DNA of 64,000 nt from Cordia subcordata (taxonomy: Eukaryota > Streptophyta > Magnoliopsida > Boraginales > Cordiaceae), in NCBI GenBank assembly GCA_028554755.1, contig JAPTOF010000015.1, forward strand, positions 1 to 64,000, in the 5' to 3' direction. This document shows, one piece after another, positions 36,822 through 54,643 of this stretch. A program made the translations under genes and the position numbers. The notes under the pieces were generated by a model. That model saw only the letters and a list, made by a program, of their open reading frames with translations, made no database searches and was not told the DNA's origin. The number at the start of each line of letters is the position of its first letter. Position 1 is the stretch's first letter.

Positions 36822-37390
36822 TAGGGGTGAGCATTCGGTTTTTGACCGAACCGAATAGACCGAACAGAACCGAACCGAAATTTTTTCTAATTTTGAAAAC
36901 CGAACCGAACCGAACCGAATTGTCTAAAAACCGAATAAGCCGAAACCGAAATATATTTTGGTTTATTCGGTTCGGTTCGGTTAAAATCGAAATTAACCAA
37001 TAATTTTTTTTAAAAAAAAAGAAATAAAATGGGATAAATTATTGCAAGAAAAATACAATAAACCTAAACTAATCACTCTTATTCATTAAATATATCATAA
37101 ACAATATATAATGAAGCATAATTATATAAACAAATTCTAATAAACAATATATAAATCCTAATTGATGTACAAAATATTAAATATTTTTAATATATAAAAA
37201 TACAATTCGGTTAATTCGGTCATTTTTCATACTAACCAAACCGAACCGAATAGGCCGAATTTTTTTAAGAAAATAACCGAACCGAACCGAACCGAACCGA
37301 ACCGAATAGATCAAATAATCAAACCGAATAGACCGAACTCAATTCGGTTCGGTTCGATTTTCGGTTTAGTTCGGTTTTTGCTCATCCCTA
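36822..37390. mobile_element. hAT-like MITE nested in the MULE, 569 bp
   Basis: The ends are TAGGGGTGAGCA (left) and TGCTCATCCCTA (right), inverted with one mismatch. A perfect 8-bp target duplication, GCCAAGGT, lies at 36814-36821 and 37391-37398. The arms are made of repeated ACCGAACCGA / TCGGTTCGGT, so the ends can pair over a long distance. The core is AT-rich and non-coding. The 8-bp duplication and the ends suggest the hAT superfamily. Confidence 0.85.
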
Positions 37391-37498
37391 GCCAAGGTGA
37401 AAAGCAAGAAAACGTGTTCCAGGAATGCGTCCGCACTCCCAGAATGCGGGTGCACTCCTGGAATGCGACCGCATTCCTGGCATGAATTTCGTGTCCTT

Positions 37499-37607
37499 GG
37501 AGTACGTGTCACGCATTTTGAGAACCAAAATGGGTTATTTTTGAAACCGTTATGCAAATTGGGTTAGTTTTGCATGGTATATTAAAACTTGGGTAAAAAA
37601 AAAAAAG
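37499..37607 (-). repeat. MULE right terminal inverted repeat
   Basis: Inverted match of 30006-30115. It ends in an A run directly before the target duplication at 37608-37617. Confidence 0.9.
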
Positions 37608-37970
37608 CCCTTTTAGCTCATAAGCTAAAAAGAAAAATGCACATGTTTGGTAAGTGACTTTTTAAGCTGGTTGTAAGAGTTTCATGCCAACTTATTTTTT
37701 TGTAGCTTATAAGGTGGTGTGTTTATAACTATTTATAAAGACTTTTTTTGCCCTTCAAAAGCTCACTTTTTGACAATTTATAATTAATGACAGGTATTTC
37801 ACAATCATTATAACTACTATTGCTACTTGTAAACATTTATTTACTAAACATGTTAATAACTTATAAGTAAATGTTATCCAAACACGTTACTGATTTATCA
37901 CTTGCTTATAAGCAGCTTTTGCTCATAAGCACAAGCTACTTATAAGCACTTAAAATAAGTGGAATTTTTT
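37608..37970. mobile_element. CTTATAAGC-rich MITE copy 1 (target of the MULE)
   Basis: Repeated GCTTATAAG / CTTATAAGC, TTTGGTAA and ATCCAAACA motifs are shared with the copies at 39510-39917, 40025-40435, 46165-46585 and 53400-53515. Its left part is the MULE target duplication, so the MULE inserted at the edge of this older MITE. Confidence 0.6.
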
Positions 37971-38080
37971 TCTTTGGCCCCCTTTTCCAAAGTCATTCCA
38001 AAATTAACCCACTTTTCAGATTGTTTTAAGAAATGGCTTAAACAAATTATGGGAATCCATCAAAGAATTTTGGGAATTCG

Positions 38081-38329
38081 TTTAAGGCTTTTTTTAGGAT
38101 TTTTGTCACTTCATGATACATAATCTTTGCGAGACGAATTCTAGGAATTCTTGAACAAATTCATTTAAGGCTTTTTTTAGGATTTTTGTCACTTCATGAC
38201 AAAGAATCTTTGTGAGACGAAGTCTAGGAATTCTTGAACAAATTCTTTTAAGGCCTTTTTTAGGATTTTTGTCAATTTCATGACAGAAAATCTTCATCAG
38301 ACGAATTCTGGGAATTCTTGAACAAATTT
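38081..38329. repeat. 83-bp tandem repeat, three copies
   Basis: Units start at 38081, 38164 and 38247 with TTTAAGGC and contain TTTTTAGGATTTTTGTCA and GGAATTCTTGAACAAATT. The open frame read on minus across them is repetitive and has no family resemblance. Confidence 0.9.
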
Positions 38330-39110
38330 TGGGAATTCTTAACAAATTCTAATAGTTCTTGATTTCCTAAAAGTTAAAATTAAGATTCAAACTAGTGAAA
38401 AAAAAACTACATTAATTTTTTAAAATATAATATTCAAATAAATTCTATTAAATATATAAATTTCTTCGATTCCTAATATTCAAATCTTACTATTAATCCA
38501 AATAATTTGAACATATATGAATAATAATTAACATATCACATAATTTCTTATGCCTTCTCCAATAGCTTACGTATATTTTCCCTATATTTAAGGGGTTTTG
38601 GTTCATTTTTTTATATTTAGGACCCTTTTGTTTTAGCTTCACTCTAACCGCTCTTCTACTTTTAACCAAACTCTTATTTTAAAAATTTCCTACTTTAGTT
38701 TCACTCCAATAATTTTTTTTATATCAAAAGACTCATATATTTAAAATTTTTGCATTTTAATTTAATACATTTTTTAATTTTTAAATTATTTTATTTTATT
38801 TTATTTTATTATATATGTAGATTTTTTATTAATTAATTATTATTAATTATAAATTATTAATATTTTTTAACATTATTATATGTAAGGGGTTGGAAAGGGA
38901 TTAAGCAAGGGACCTCTAAAATTTGGTAGGAAGTTGTTGGAGTATATTTACTTTTTTACAGCTCCTAAATTCAAGTTAGGGGGTTATTTTAAGGGTTGTG
39001 TTGGGGAAGGCCTTAGTAGCCACCTGTCGTGCGTTACAGAGACACCATCTACTACTAGCTTCTAAACTCTCCACTGCCACCGCAAACTAAAATTACCAAA
39101 AAAGGAAACA
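38330..39110. other. AT-rich sequence and DHAR 5' flank
   Basis: AT-rich sequence runs to about 38880, with long T/A blocks. The last 100 bases before the DHAR start are GC-richer and plausibly 5' UTR. No confident TATA box was chosen. Confidence 0.4.
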
Positions 39111-43296
<4,186 letters not shown>

Positions 43297-43346
43297 GTCT
43301 TAAACAACGTTTAGTTACTCTTCATTTTAGATGTCTCCAGAAGGTA

Positions 43347-43352
43347 AATAAA
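43347..43352 (+). terminator. Candidate polyadenylation signal of DHAR
   Basis: AATAAA lies about 50 bases after the DHAR stop codon, a usual distance for a plant polyadenylation signal. Confidence 0.45.
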
Positions 43353-44607
43353 GTTAGTTTGTATGTACCCTTTGCTAATGTTTTATGTATATTCTTTTCA
43401 CAAACTCTTAAGTGTAATCTATCCAGTCGTGATTGAGTGTTTATTACTTTTGCATTCAACTAAGATGCTTGATTAATGATGGTATCGTTGTCTGTGAATG
43501 ACGTGTGGATCTAAGTGTCTGTGCTGACAAAGCTGTTGAATTGTGACCCAGTTAAGCGGATTATGGATAAATATAATTTATGACTTTGAGTGAACTTTCT
43601 GTGGAGTCATTTTTTTTCTGATGGAAGGACTTTCGGTAGCATAATTAAATAGAATTTCTCTAAAGTGGGAAAAATGATGAAGTGGAGTTGTGGGAGAGGC
43701 GCAGGGTTAATTTTTGTAGGATATGGTTTTCAGTTGAGCTATTTGTGGAATGACAGGAAGCTGTAAAGAGAATAGAGCGGATTGTCCGTTCCTTTCGGTG
43801 TTGTGTTAACATGTTTTAAACCACATTGAACATAATGTAGATGATCCTGTTGAGATGATCTAAACCAAGTTAAGCATAACGCAGGGAATTCGGTCTGCTT
43901 TTTTGAAGTGTCGAAGGACTGGATACACTCGCAGAGGCCTCAAAGCCTGATCAAGTCTCCAGTATGGAATTTGTTTGTGGTTAATTCTAGTTGAGTCAAG
44001 TTCTTGATCAAATTCTGTGTGTCGACCATGAAGAACCCGGAATTCTTTTTAAAAATTGCATCACCCGAAGTGATTGACCTGGTTTTGGAAAATGATATAT
44101 GAAAGCAAAAGTAGTGTACGATAGAGGATGATGTTAGCATACAAAAACTCTAGATAATTCTGTTGGTTTTACATCGTTTGATAAAGTTTACAATAATTGC
44201 GTTAGGATTTGATCCAGCTACATGCTATATCCAGTATGAACTATATCCAGTATGAAAGAGGTTGTAGATTGGATTCGTTCTTTTCCGACGCTAATTTTGA
44301 TGCAATAGGGGCATCTCTTTCATGTTATGGTGCATATAAAGAGTGCTAGAGATAAGAGTTCCGTTCTTGGCATCAACTGACCAGGCAAATGTTTAAGATA
44401 TCTACAGAATAGCTCCTTACATGAGGGGGTGGATTGGGGGTTGGGACTTGGATCTCCTTATAACGTTAATCAAGACAAAAGAGGTCAACACAAAAGAGGT
44501 CTGAAAGTGATGAGCGGATGATTGTAATGAAATGATTTGAACAGTCAACTGTCAATGGATAACTGAGAAGGTGGGCGTGTACGGAAACAGGAAACCATGT
44601 TATATAA
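43353..44607. other. Intergenic between DHAR and GGPPS (tail to tail)
   Basis: Less AT-rich than other spacers, but no reading frame with recognisable similarity on either strand. A short direct repeat, CTATATCCAGTATGAA, occurs twice at about 44227-44260. It holds the 3' UTRs of both neighbours. Confidence 0.5.
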
Positions 44608-45800
<1,193 letters not shown>

Positions 45801-46164
45801 GCTCGACATTGAGATGCTGTCTTATTCTCTTGCACAACATTTAGAAATATTCCACCTCGTGCAGATTTGGACTGTTTTAAGGATATCCATTTTTGTTTTA
45901 TTTTTTGAGGGGTCGGGTTAAAAGACATTTCACTAAAGGAATGAGATCATAAATAACAAAATTACCCAATTTGTTGAGCATTAAAATGAGATTATAAATT
46001 GGTAAAGATGCAGATTAGGTAACTCGGATTTTGGAAATGAATGCATTAGCCTAAATAGTAAAGGAAAACAAGAGACTTGAAACTATTAGAAGATCTTGTT
46101 GTGGTAACAATCAACGGGTCTCTAATGGTTAAGTTAGTAACTTGATTTGAAGGAAAAGGTTTAA

Positions 46165-46585
46165 AGCCTCTTTGGCAAAGTTTATTTTTAAGTACTTATA
46201 AGCAGTATGTGATTATAAGCAGAAAATTTCTTATAAATTAGTACTAAATAAGCAGAGATATGTTTGGATAATATATGCTTATAAGTTACTGTCATGTTTG
46301 GTAAATAGTGTTTATAAATAGCAATAATAGTAAAAATGACTAAAAAGGACATATTATTAATTAATAGTAGTTAAAACTATTGGCTTTTTTTAAGAGTAAT
46401 ATTGTCTTTTTGTTGGTTTGACCAAAGTGCTTATAAGCTATGAAAAAAAAAAGCTGGTCCAATGGAGCTTTTTTTTCCCTTCCCAGCTTATAAGCTAGCA
46501 AAAAGTGCTTATAAGCTAGTTATCCAAACATGTCAATTTGCCTTTGGGTTATAAGCTGGTCACCTAGCCAAACAGCCTCTTAGTT
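46165..46585. mobile_element. CTTATAAGC-rich MITE copy 4
   Basis: Begins GCCTCTTTGGCAAAG and ends GCCAAACAGCCTCTTAG. The ends are partly inverted (TTTGGC / GCCAAA). It contains five or more copies of CTTATAAG. The target duplication is not clear. It lies upstream of GGPPS. Confidence 0.75.
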
Positions 46586-47647
46586 TCGATCAAAAGTGCT
46601 TAAGCTGCCAAAATAACATAGCATAGTCAAGAAACACCTAACGTAATCTAGGGGGTGCAAAAAAGAAGAAAAAGAAAGAAACACCTAGGCAAGTAATATT
46701 CTCCGTTTTGCCGCTTGCATTATAGATGCTCCAAAATCAAGTACAAAATAGCCTCTACCTTCCTAGTATGGGAACGTTGGAAGGATCAACAAAACCTTGG
46801 CACGTGGCCATCGAACTAAACTAAATAATTGATAAATAATTGGCTGTCGTATTTGAGAACATGATAATGAGATAATGATTCCATGAACTATATAGAAGTT
46901 TTAGTCGGAAAACTCCAACGTCATGTTTGTTGGTCGGCATCAAAGCCGAGTTTGTCTTTAGTAATATTCCCCCCCATAATGGCTCTACTATCTTGCCAAG
47001 CATATTAGTTCTGAATATTTTACTTTCTGATCAAATTTAATCAAGTTTATAGAATATTAAGTATCAATAAAAAAATTAACTATTATTGTTTCAAAACATT
47101 TATTTTTTTGCCCAATTCACATAAATTTGTGAAGTGTTAAAGATTAATTTGAAAAAAAAAATTGGCAGTATTTAAGAAATTTTAAAATTAACACTAAAAT
47201 TTGCTCATCTGTAGGATCACTTAAAAAAAGTTACTTGAGAAAATGACAATCAATGACCAAGGAAAGCAACCAAAGAATAAATATATAGGCAACTCCATTT
47301 CATGAATAATTATCGTTCACGATAGCCAAAATACACTCACCTAAATAATATTTAGTTATTTGTTTTAGGATGACGATGCTGCTAATACAAGTTAAGAAAT
47401 ATGAGATTTTATTCCAAATTTCATACCCATTAAATAGTTAATTTGAACCGATCGAGATATTGTAACATAAAACTAATTTGATACCTTGCATTGCTAGTGT
47501 TATGACGTATATTTTTTTAAGGTTACTACTTTGAAAACCTTTGCATATTTACAATGTTCAGAAGAAATAACCACCAGTGGCCAGTCGTTTAAACTCGTAG
47601 CGCAAAGGATAGTTTCAAAGAATCACTACTTTGTTATTTCATTCATT
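46586..47647. other. Intergenic, nothing recognised
   Basis: AT-rich spacer without a supported gene or repeat. Confidence 0.5.
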
Positions 47648-47844
47648 AGGGCCTGTTTGAATTGACTTACATTAAATTTGCAATAACTATTTAATTTGAC
47701 TTTCAAAAAAACTAAAACTAAAGAAAAAACTCAAATATAACTTTTTTTTTAAAAGCCAGAATTTTCAACTTCAGAAAAAAAAACTGTTTTTCAAAAACTA
47801 TTAAAAAAAACACTTTTGAACAAAACCAATCCAAACGGACCCTA
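47648..47844. mobile_element. Small MITE, about 197 bp
   Basis: The ends GGGCCTGTTTGAATTG and CAATCCAAACGGACCC are inverted with few mismatches. The core is A/T runs. The element at 54644-54876 has the same end type and core in opposite orientation. Confidence 0.65.
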
Positions 47845-48829
47845 AATTCAAAATCCAAAAAAGGAAAAAAGAAATTTTTTCTTTTTTCAAAATGCATTTC
47901 CTCTTTTCCATTACCTACTTTTTTTTTTTTTTGGGAATTTGAATTTAATGAACAATCAATAAGTAATTATATAGATATAAATAATGGAGATGATCTTCTC
48001 ATGGCATTATGAGAAAATTCTTTTCATGAGAAGATCCTGTCATGTCATTATGAGAAAATTCTTCCTGAAAAGATCCTAATCCATAAAAGACAACTTAAGG
48101 GGGCACCAAGCCTCAATTCATGATAGACATGCAAATCACGGATGGAAATTGACTATGGCAGACAGCAACAGCATCTTGATATCCATCAGGAAACAGCTTC
48201 TCCTCAATTAAGCTGCAGATCAATCTAAAAGCCTACAGAAATTCTCATTCCTGATAGCAGGGGAGAATATAGCATTGGATTTTACATTTATATAGTTGTG
48301 AAATTATGAGCTATATATATACCTAACTGGAAAAGATAAGCCAAAAAAGAAAAAGGAAGAATCTTTTCCACCATTTCTCCAGACAACTGATCAGCCTTCA
48401 TCTTCTCACAATTCTTTAATCGGCCGACAATCAACGTCCCCTAAACATGACTTGGGAACTAATTATTCCTTCACTATTTCAGGAACTTCTCTGCCTCTCT
48501 TAATTTCTTGTTTTCACAAAGAGCAACAGTCAGAAAACCAAATGCCGAAAAGGAAGCAGTGAGCAGCAACAATCAGAGAAATAAAAGCCAAAGCCGTTGG
48601 AACCAAAAGCTGAAGCTGGAGGAAACAATGAGCAGCTTTCCATCTCATATTAAAGCTTAAGAACATCCTTAAAGTTACCTAACTTGCCCCAAGAAGCAGC
48701 CAACATTCTGTCATCCTGCTTTGCATAATGATTTTCACAGGGCTACACAACCATCTCGTTTGAAGCCAAACAACATCTAACTCAGCTGCAGTGACCTTAA
48801 TAACTTTCGACCCTCGTTGGCACTGTAAA
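47845..48829. other. 3' flank of the PPR gene
   Basis: Includes a short repeated phrase, CATGAGAAGATC / ATTATGAGAAAATTCTT, near 47995-48065. No gene is supported. The open frame on minus at 48679-48897 is a partial shadow and overlaps the PPR 3' end. Confidence 0.5.
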
Positions 48830-50485
48830 TTAGCCTCCCGGCTTTGATCGTTCACCCAACATTTCATTGTAAAGCTCATGCACCCTTGCCTGGTCACCCT
48901 TCTCCAAGTAGCAGGAAATTAGTGTCTGATAAACAAAAGCATCCGGAACTCGTGATAGATCTTTCATTATCTTTAGAAACTTCTCAGCTTCCCTTAATTT
49001 CTTATGCTGACAGAGACTGACAACCAGCAAATTTAAAGCCAAAGAATCAGGAGGGATTGATTTGTATTCCATCTCATAATAAATCTTGAGAGCATCTTCA
49101 ACACTATCTTCTTTTCCATAGCCAGATATTAGATAAGAATACGTATTCTCATCAGGAACAAATCCCCTCTCCAACAGAACTGTTAAGATCTCATCAGCTC
49201 GCTTTGTATATCCATTTTCACTAAGGTTCCCAACCATCTCACTGAAAACTGAACAACTAGGAATAAACCCCATTGCAGTCATTCTATCACAAAACTTCAA
49301 GCTTTCCTCCAAGCGTGCTGCTCTACAGCACCCCTTTATCAGATGATTAAATGTTTCATCAAATGGTTGGAAACCCGAATTTTCCATTTCTGTTAACACT
49401 TCAATAGCTTCCTCAATTTTCCCTTCCTCACAGTAAGCCCCAATAAATAAAGTATACACAAAAGCATTCCCATCAAAACCTCTGTTAAGCATTCCCTCAA
49501 AAACCTCCCAAGCTGCCTCCAAATTCCCCATCTTCACCTTTGCAAAAACAACCAAAGCGTAAGCAATAACATCAAGAATCATATTTTTCTGCAAAATTTT
49601 CTTCAATAAAACCAATGCTTCTCCAACTCTATTCTCTTCTATCATCCTATACACCAAACAAGTATTCACAATCACACCAGGCGAACTACACCTCTTCCCG
49701 ACAATCCTATCCACAACATCCAGAAACCTCCGCAACTTCCCTTCTTTACACAATGCATCGACCATAATTTTACTTGTATTTTCATTTGGGTATTTTCTCT
49801 TATCAATCATATGCTCATATACGCCCCAAACCGAACAAGTCCTTTCAGATTTTTGCATAATGTAAAGCATAGTATTATAGGTTATCACACTAAGCATAAA
49901 TCCATTTTCATCCAAGATTTCACATGCTTCAAGAACATCGTCAATCAACCTCAACTTGGCACAAGTTTGTATAAACAAATCAAAAATAAATGGGGTTGAA
50001 TCAGCAGTTCTGTAACTATCAATCAATGCATCAAGAACAACAAAGATTGAAACTTTACCATTATTTTCAATCAATTTCGTCAAAGCTGATTCAAGCAATG
50101 CTTTGGCATCTTTTACAAGCCTGGCCTTAACTAATATATGAATTATGATGCAGTAAGTTGAAATACTATGTTGGAAATGCTTTTCTTGTGCTGACCAGTG
50201 AAAAAATTTGAGTGCTTTTTTCGCATTTATGGGTTCTTTGAGGTGCAAGAGTATGCTCTGGACAATTGAGTTTGTGAAGGAAATTGAGTTGGAAGTTTGA
50301 GTTAATGTCTCCCAGTTTTCGCCTTTGTGTAATGAGTTGCATATGGTGGAGATAATTGTGCCTTCATCATTGGTTTGTGATGGTTTTGATGAAGAGACTG
50401 CAGGGTGGATGTGAATGGAGAAGCGAGAAAGCTTAGTGATTGATTGAGGAATTGGAAATGGAGTGATGCGGAGGAGAGAGGCCAT
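48830..50485 (-). CDS. P-class pentatricopeptide repeat protein, 551 residues
   Basis: PPR proteins bind organellar RNA in mitochondria or chloroplasts and act in its processing, stability or translation. One intact exon starts at ATG 50485 (MASLLRITPFPIPQSITKLS), and its N-terminus of about 50 residues is rich in Ser, Pro, Arg and Lys, fitting an organelle transit peptide. Residues 90-550 are a chain of roughly eleven 35-residue helix-turn-helix repeats. Examples are VITYNTMLYIMQK, FVYTLFIGAYCEEGKIEEAI, NTYSYLISGYGKEDSVEDAL and FVYQTLISCYLEKGDQARV. There is no E, DYW or SMR domain, so it is plain P class. It vaguely recalls Arabidopsis At1g66345-like proteins, but I cannot assign orthology. 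The RNA target is not predictable by eye. Confidence 0.95.
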   Translation of the reverse strand: MASLLRITPFPIPQSITKLSRFSIHIHPAVSSSKPSQTNDEGTIISTICNSLHKGENWETLTQTSNSISFTNSIVQSILLHLKEPINAKKALKFFHWSAQEKHFQHSISTYCIIIHILVKARLVKDAKALLESALTKLIENNGKVSIFVVLDALIDSYRTADSTPFIFDLFIQTCAKLRLIDDVLEACEILDENGFMLSVITYNTMLYIMQKSERTCSVWGVYEHMIDKRKYPNENTSKIMVDALCKEGKLRRFLDVVDRIVGKRCSSPGVIVNTCLVYRMIEENRVGEALVLLKKILQKNMILDVIAYALVVFAKVKMGNLEAAWEVFEGMLNRGFDGNAFVYTLFIGAYCEEGKIEEAIEVLTEMENSGFQPFDETFNHLIKGCCRAARLEESLKFCDRMTAMGFIPSCSVFSEMVGNLSENGYTKRADEILTVLLERGFVPDENTYSYLISGYGKEDSVEDALKIYYEMEYKSIPPDSLALNLLVVSLCQHKKLREAEKFLKIMKDLSRVPDAFVYQTLISCYLEKGDQARVHELYNEMLGERSKPGG

Positions 50486-50511
50486 TTTTCAAATATTTGA
50501 CCATGTTTGTT

Positions 50512-51890
50512 GTCATGCCCTCAACTCCATGGGGTCGTGATCACCACGAGCCTAAGCCCTCAAGGCTCTATAACCACTATGCAAGAACTTGACCTCATCA
50601 AATCTGTAATCAGAGCAGCTACAACGTTAGAAATCCAAGTATTTCTCCATATTCAATTATATTCATAAAATATCCCATGATTAAAATTCTATAACAGTTA
50701 CAGGTAACTCTCAAATACCATATATTCTGAGACCAATTACGCAAAGTAACTTCTAACCCATGCCTCCATGACAGCTAACTAACCACGGTTTCTGCAAAGG
50801 AATACAAGTACAATAGAATGAGCAGATTGATGTTCAATATGAAGGATTCAGAGGAAGAAATCCGCAATAATCAATCAAGCAAACTATTTGATAAACAATT
50901 GAGGATCTGAAGCCAATAGAGTATCAATGACAGTAACAGAAGCCAAGAATCCAAACGAGACAATAAGTCAAGTGAACAATTGCAATACTCGTATAGCCCA
51001 TTATAACAGAATACATCTGTGATATTACCATATAAAAAATATTGTGCAATAGCACAGATAAAACGGCTTACAGATGATACTGTGCCTCAGCACTGATGCA
51101 ATGAAGAATGACAATGATGCTGTATCACACGACACTTGTGCAACTAATGCTGTAGCCTCTGCTCCGGCTCTATAATAGCTAATACCATATAATACATTAT
51201 GCCTAAACGCTACAATGGTTATATATCACACCCCGTCGTCTGAGTGTCATAGCTGAAGACAAGTGGATAAGCAAATGAGTCATCCACTGTGAACTGAGAA
51301 CCAAAAACCAGCTAATAGGATACCAAACAAGCTGTCAACCCACTTGGCAAAGAAAGCCAATCAATTGATAAACAATTAACAAGAGAGATTATCAAAGGGA
51401 AATAAGCAGTATGATCTGCAAAAGGCCAAGAAATAGCTACCAGTTAATTGGCAAAGAAAGCCAAATGATTGCAGAACCAATGGTGACAGAAAGAGGCAGT
51501 ACAAACTGCCTGGTGTGAAGAATTAGACTCCATAGAAAAGTATGCAAGATATACAAGATTCAAGTATCATAATGAGGCCAGGAGGCAAATGCGAATACCT
51601 GGGAATGATAATGAGGCCAACAAATATGAATATCATGTATCGATAACAGGGACAAGAAACCAATCCAAATACACAAGAATAGTAATGAGGCCAATAAATA
51701 TCAAGAACCATATTGAATGAATAAGAACTGAAAGAAGGAGAAGCTCACTGTGGGAGACCAACTTACCTCAAGTCCAGCTCTCCACATCCCCAACATCTCC
51801 TTTCCGATTATACACTACTACTGCAAGGTAATAAACTTAGGCTAAGTTCTCAAGACCTAATATGTGCAATTATTCCTTCTTTTGTTTCAT
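50512..51890. other. Unclassified, possibly LTR-like block
   Basis: Begins TGTCATGCCCTCAACTCC and ends near TTTCATGACA, giving short inverted ends TGTCATG/CATGACA. Degenerate internal phrases (ATGAGGCCA several times near 51570-51695; CAAAGAAAGCCAA twice) suggest repeat-derived sequence. There is no coding similarity and no target duplication. A solo LTR is one possibility. Confidence 0.3.
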
Positions 51891-53399
51891 GACAGTGATA
51901 TAACTTCATATCACACACACTAATTAAATAACTTACTTTATTAAAGTAATCAACTAATCATAGTAGAACAATAATATATTGTTAGTAGTAGTATTTGGGC
52001 ATGGTGGATTTAGATGGTAATATGACCATGTATGAACTAGAAAGCATACATAAATTAGTCAGTCCAAAGACATCCATTTATATAGATGTCATATGTAAGA
52101 GTACCATTTTATACTAAATACAGGTGCATTCTTCTTGTTCACATTCCCAGTAAGATACATGCATACAATGTATTATTTCACATAAGTACATAAAAGAGTT
52201 GTACAACATTTCTATGCCGTGCTTAATTATCCCTGTTGCAATATTTTCTTTCCTTTCTTTTATAGTTTTTCCCTTTCTCCTTTCTTATCCTCATGCTAGA
52301 ATACTCTCACTTCACAAAGAGCACCTTCGAATAATCATATGTTGCTAGCACTGAACATTTACAGTCACCATCTTAAGTTTAAGAAGTCAAGATTTTTAAT
52401 GTCAAGTATATGAGGTATTAGAAGGTACAAATATATCTATTTCTTTCCGCCTGTTAATACTAATAATGAATTTACATCACATAAATAGACACAATAATTT
52501 ATTATAAGGTACTTGATGACAAACTGACACATATACAGAAATTGCATTACACTTGATTATTTAAATACTTTATATTTTCATATGAGCTCTACCCAAAGAA
52601 CTTTGATCCATTTAAGCTAATGAAACTCAGTCTATCACCATATAATTTGCGCATAACCACATATGTTTTTTAAATAATTTTGTTTAACTAATACATGTGT
52701 ATGTGATTTTGATTTTCTTATACACATAGACACATGCCGGCATACTTTAGACATATATGTGCAACACTACTCCAACCGTATTACTTTCTCTTTCGTTAAG
52801 CAAGCTACCACACACAGACAAGTCATAATATATGCATACATCCTCCGAGCAAATAAATCCCAAGTTCCAACTTTACCACATGATGTATATACTCATGTTT
52901 CTCTTACAAAATCCATATCAATATTAATAGCAAGAAAGATTAGGTATATACATGTTCCGTTATACAGCAAAACCCACATATATATAAACAGATGCATATG
53001 CTCAAAATACATCCTAAACCCAATTCACTAATATTAGGGCTCAATTGAACTAAAACCAAATAAGAACACAGAATAGTTAAGATTATTTTCTTAAGCATAG
53101 TTAAGATTATTTTCTTAAGCTTGGGTGAACATAATCTCATCTCAAAATAGCTAAGCAAAGCTTCCTTCTAATCTTTTTCTCCTCTTTATCTTTCCTTCAT
53201 TGTTGAAGTGTGGGGGTATGTGTGGTGTTGTTTTTGTGTTAACTTTGGGGCTGATAGGAAATGGAAGAAGGAAATGGGGGAAAAATGGGTCTTAACTTAT
53301 TTTGATTTTTGAACCCTAATGTTTTATATTCTTTCAACCCCAAAGTTCTATTCTTACTAAAAAGTTAGCCTCAGCAAAGCATGACAAGGCATGTCTAAC
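51891..53399. other. Intergenic, nothing recognised
   Basis: AT-rich spacer. A 30-bp direct duplication containing AGTTAAGATTATTTTCTTAAGC lies at about 53075-53120. No supported gene. Confidence 0.5.
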
Positions 53400-53515
53400 A
53401 GGGTGTTTTGCTTTGCTTATTTATGAGCTTATAAGCACCTAAAAAAAAAATCCTCTCACATGCACTTTACTGTTTGATGCTTACAAGCCCCAAATAAGCA
53501 CTGCCAAACACCCTC
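53400..53515. mobile_element. Small CTTATAAGC-type MITE, about 115 bp
   Basis: The ends AGGGTGTTTTGCTTTGCTTA and AAGCACTGCCAAACACCCT are inverted. GAGCTTATAAGCACC is near the left end. It is the shortest member seen here; flanking TCTAA occurs on both sides. Confidence 0.7.
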
Positions 53516-54643
53516 TAAGATACACGAATATGCACAATGTGGCACCTCCAAGATAGTATTTTGATTGTAAACGCCATCTGAAGATAGATGGTGCTGGTAT
53601 CAACTAAGAGATAAAGATTCACTAAATCAACATCCCTACATCAAGCCTCTAAACTTTCTCCAGCTTTGACACATCTCACATCTTTTAGGTTAGTGAATTG
53701 AGTTCCCTCATTTATGTCATCAACTTGCCAGACACAATGGACAATAAAGTGGCTTACCTAGTAAAGACAGCAACCATATATACACGATTTCTAAGATTCA
53801 ACACAGACGTAACACCACTGTGTGCCTATAAAAATCCAATAATACACCCGGAAGGGCATAACTGAACTAGTTCAGAAAGCCTTGCTAAATGTTTCCACAT
53901 AATCAGAATACAGGACAACGTGCAGCTCCTTTTCTCAACAGGTAATTGTCATCGAACCCATGCTTAAGGTTAAGACCCCATAGCTAAGCGAAATTGCGCA
54001 AAGGTGTAACTGATCGTGGGTAGACAAACTTTTTGCAGGCATCGAACGCTAGTAGCCCAGCGCCTATAGCTAAGCGAAATTGCGCTAAGGTTTAGAATCA
54101 ATTGTATGGATTTTGCAGTCTTATGCAATCAGACTTATTCCACGAATCAAAAACCGTCACCTTCTAATTCTCACGAGGACAACTTTATCATTGCACCACG
54201 GCTTTCACTTTAAGCCTTTAACCCAGATTATAAACAAAACATGTATGAAGCAATCGAGTATTGAATCCATTACACGACTCTTCGTGCTCACTTAACCGTC
54301 GCAAAGAAACGATAAGATCAACTTCACAAATACTTATTATAGCACGAATTAGTTTAAACTTATTTCTTAATGACCCAAAACATAATTAAATAAAATCTAG
54401 TTCCCGAAATTCTAGAAGAAAATTAAAAATTTTCAAGAAAAAATAAATAAATAAAGATAACATCTTGTACCTGGTTGCTGCTATCTGAGAAAGGCAAGAA
54501 GACCTGGCTTTGAACTTGCGACTCTGTTGGAGAGAAGCCTACTTGGTGTCTATGAGTAAAGTGTGAGTGCAGCAGGTGAGTTGATTCAATGTTGACCGGC
54601 GCACTTGTGGAGCTGCTAGGCCCTGTGTTGGTGTGCGTAGGCT
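53516..54643. other. Intergenic with a degenerate direct repeat
   Basis: ATAGCTAAGCGAAATTGCGC followed by AAGGT occurs near 53980 and again near 54066, each after AGCCC or ACCCC. The remainder shows no gene. Confidence 0.5.

Noticed and set aside
38106..38345. 79-codon repetitive open frame on minus
   Set aside because: It is produced by three copies of an 83-bp tandem repeat and resembles no protein family.
50512..51890. Solo LTR call with defined ends
   Set aside because: Only a 7-bp inverted end and weak internal repeats are visible, with no target duplication; listed as unclassified.
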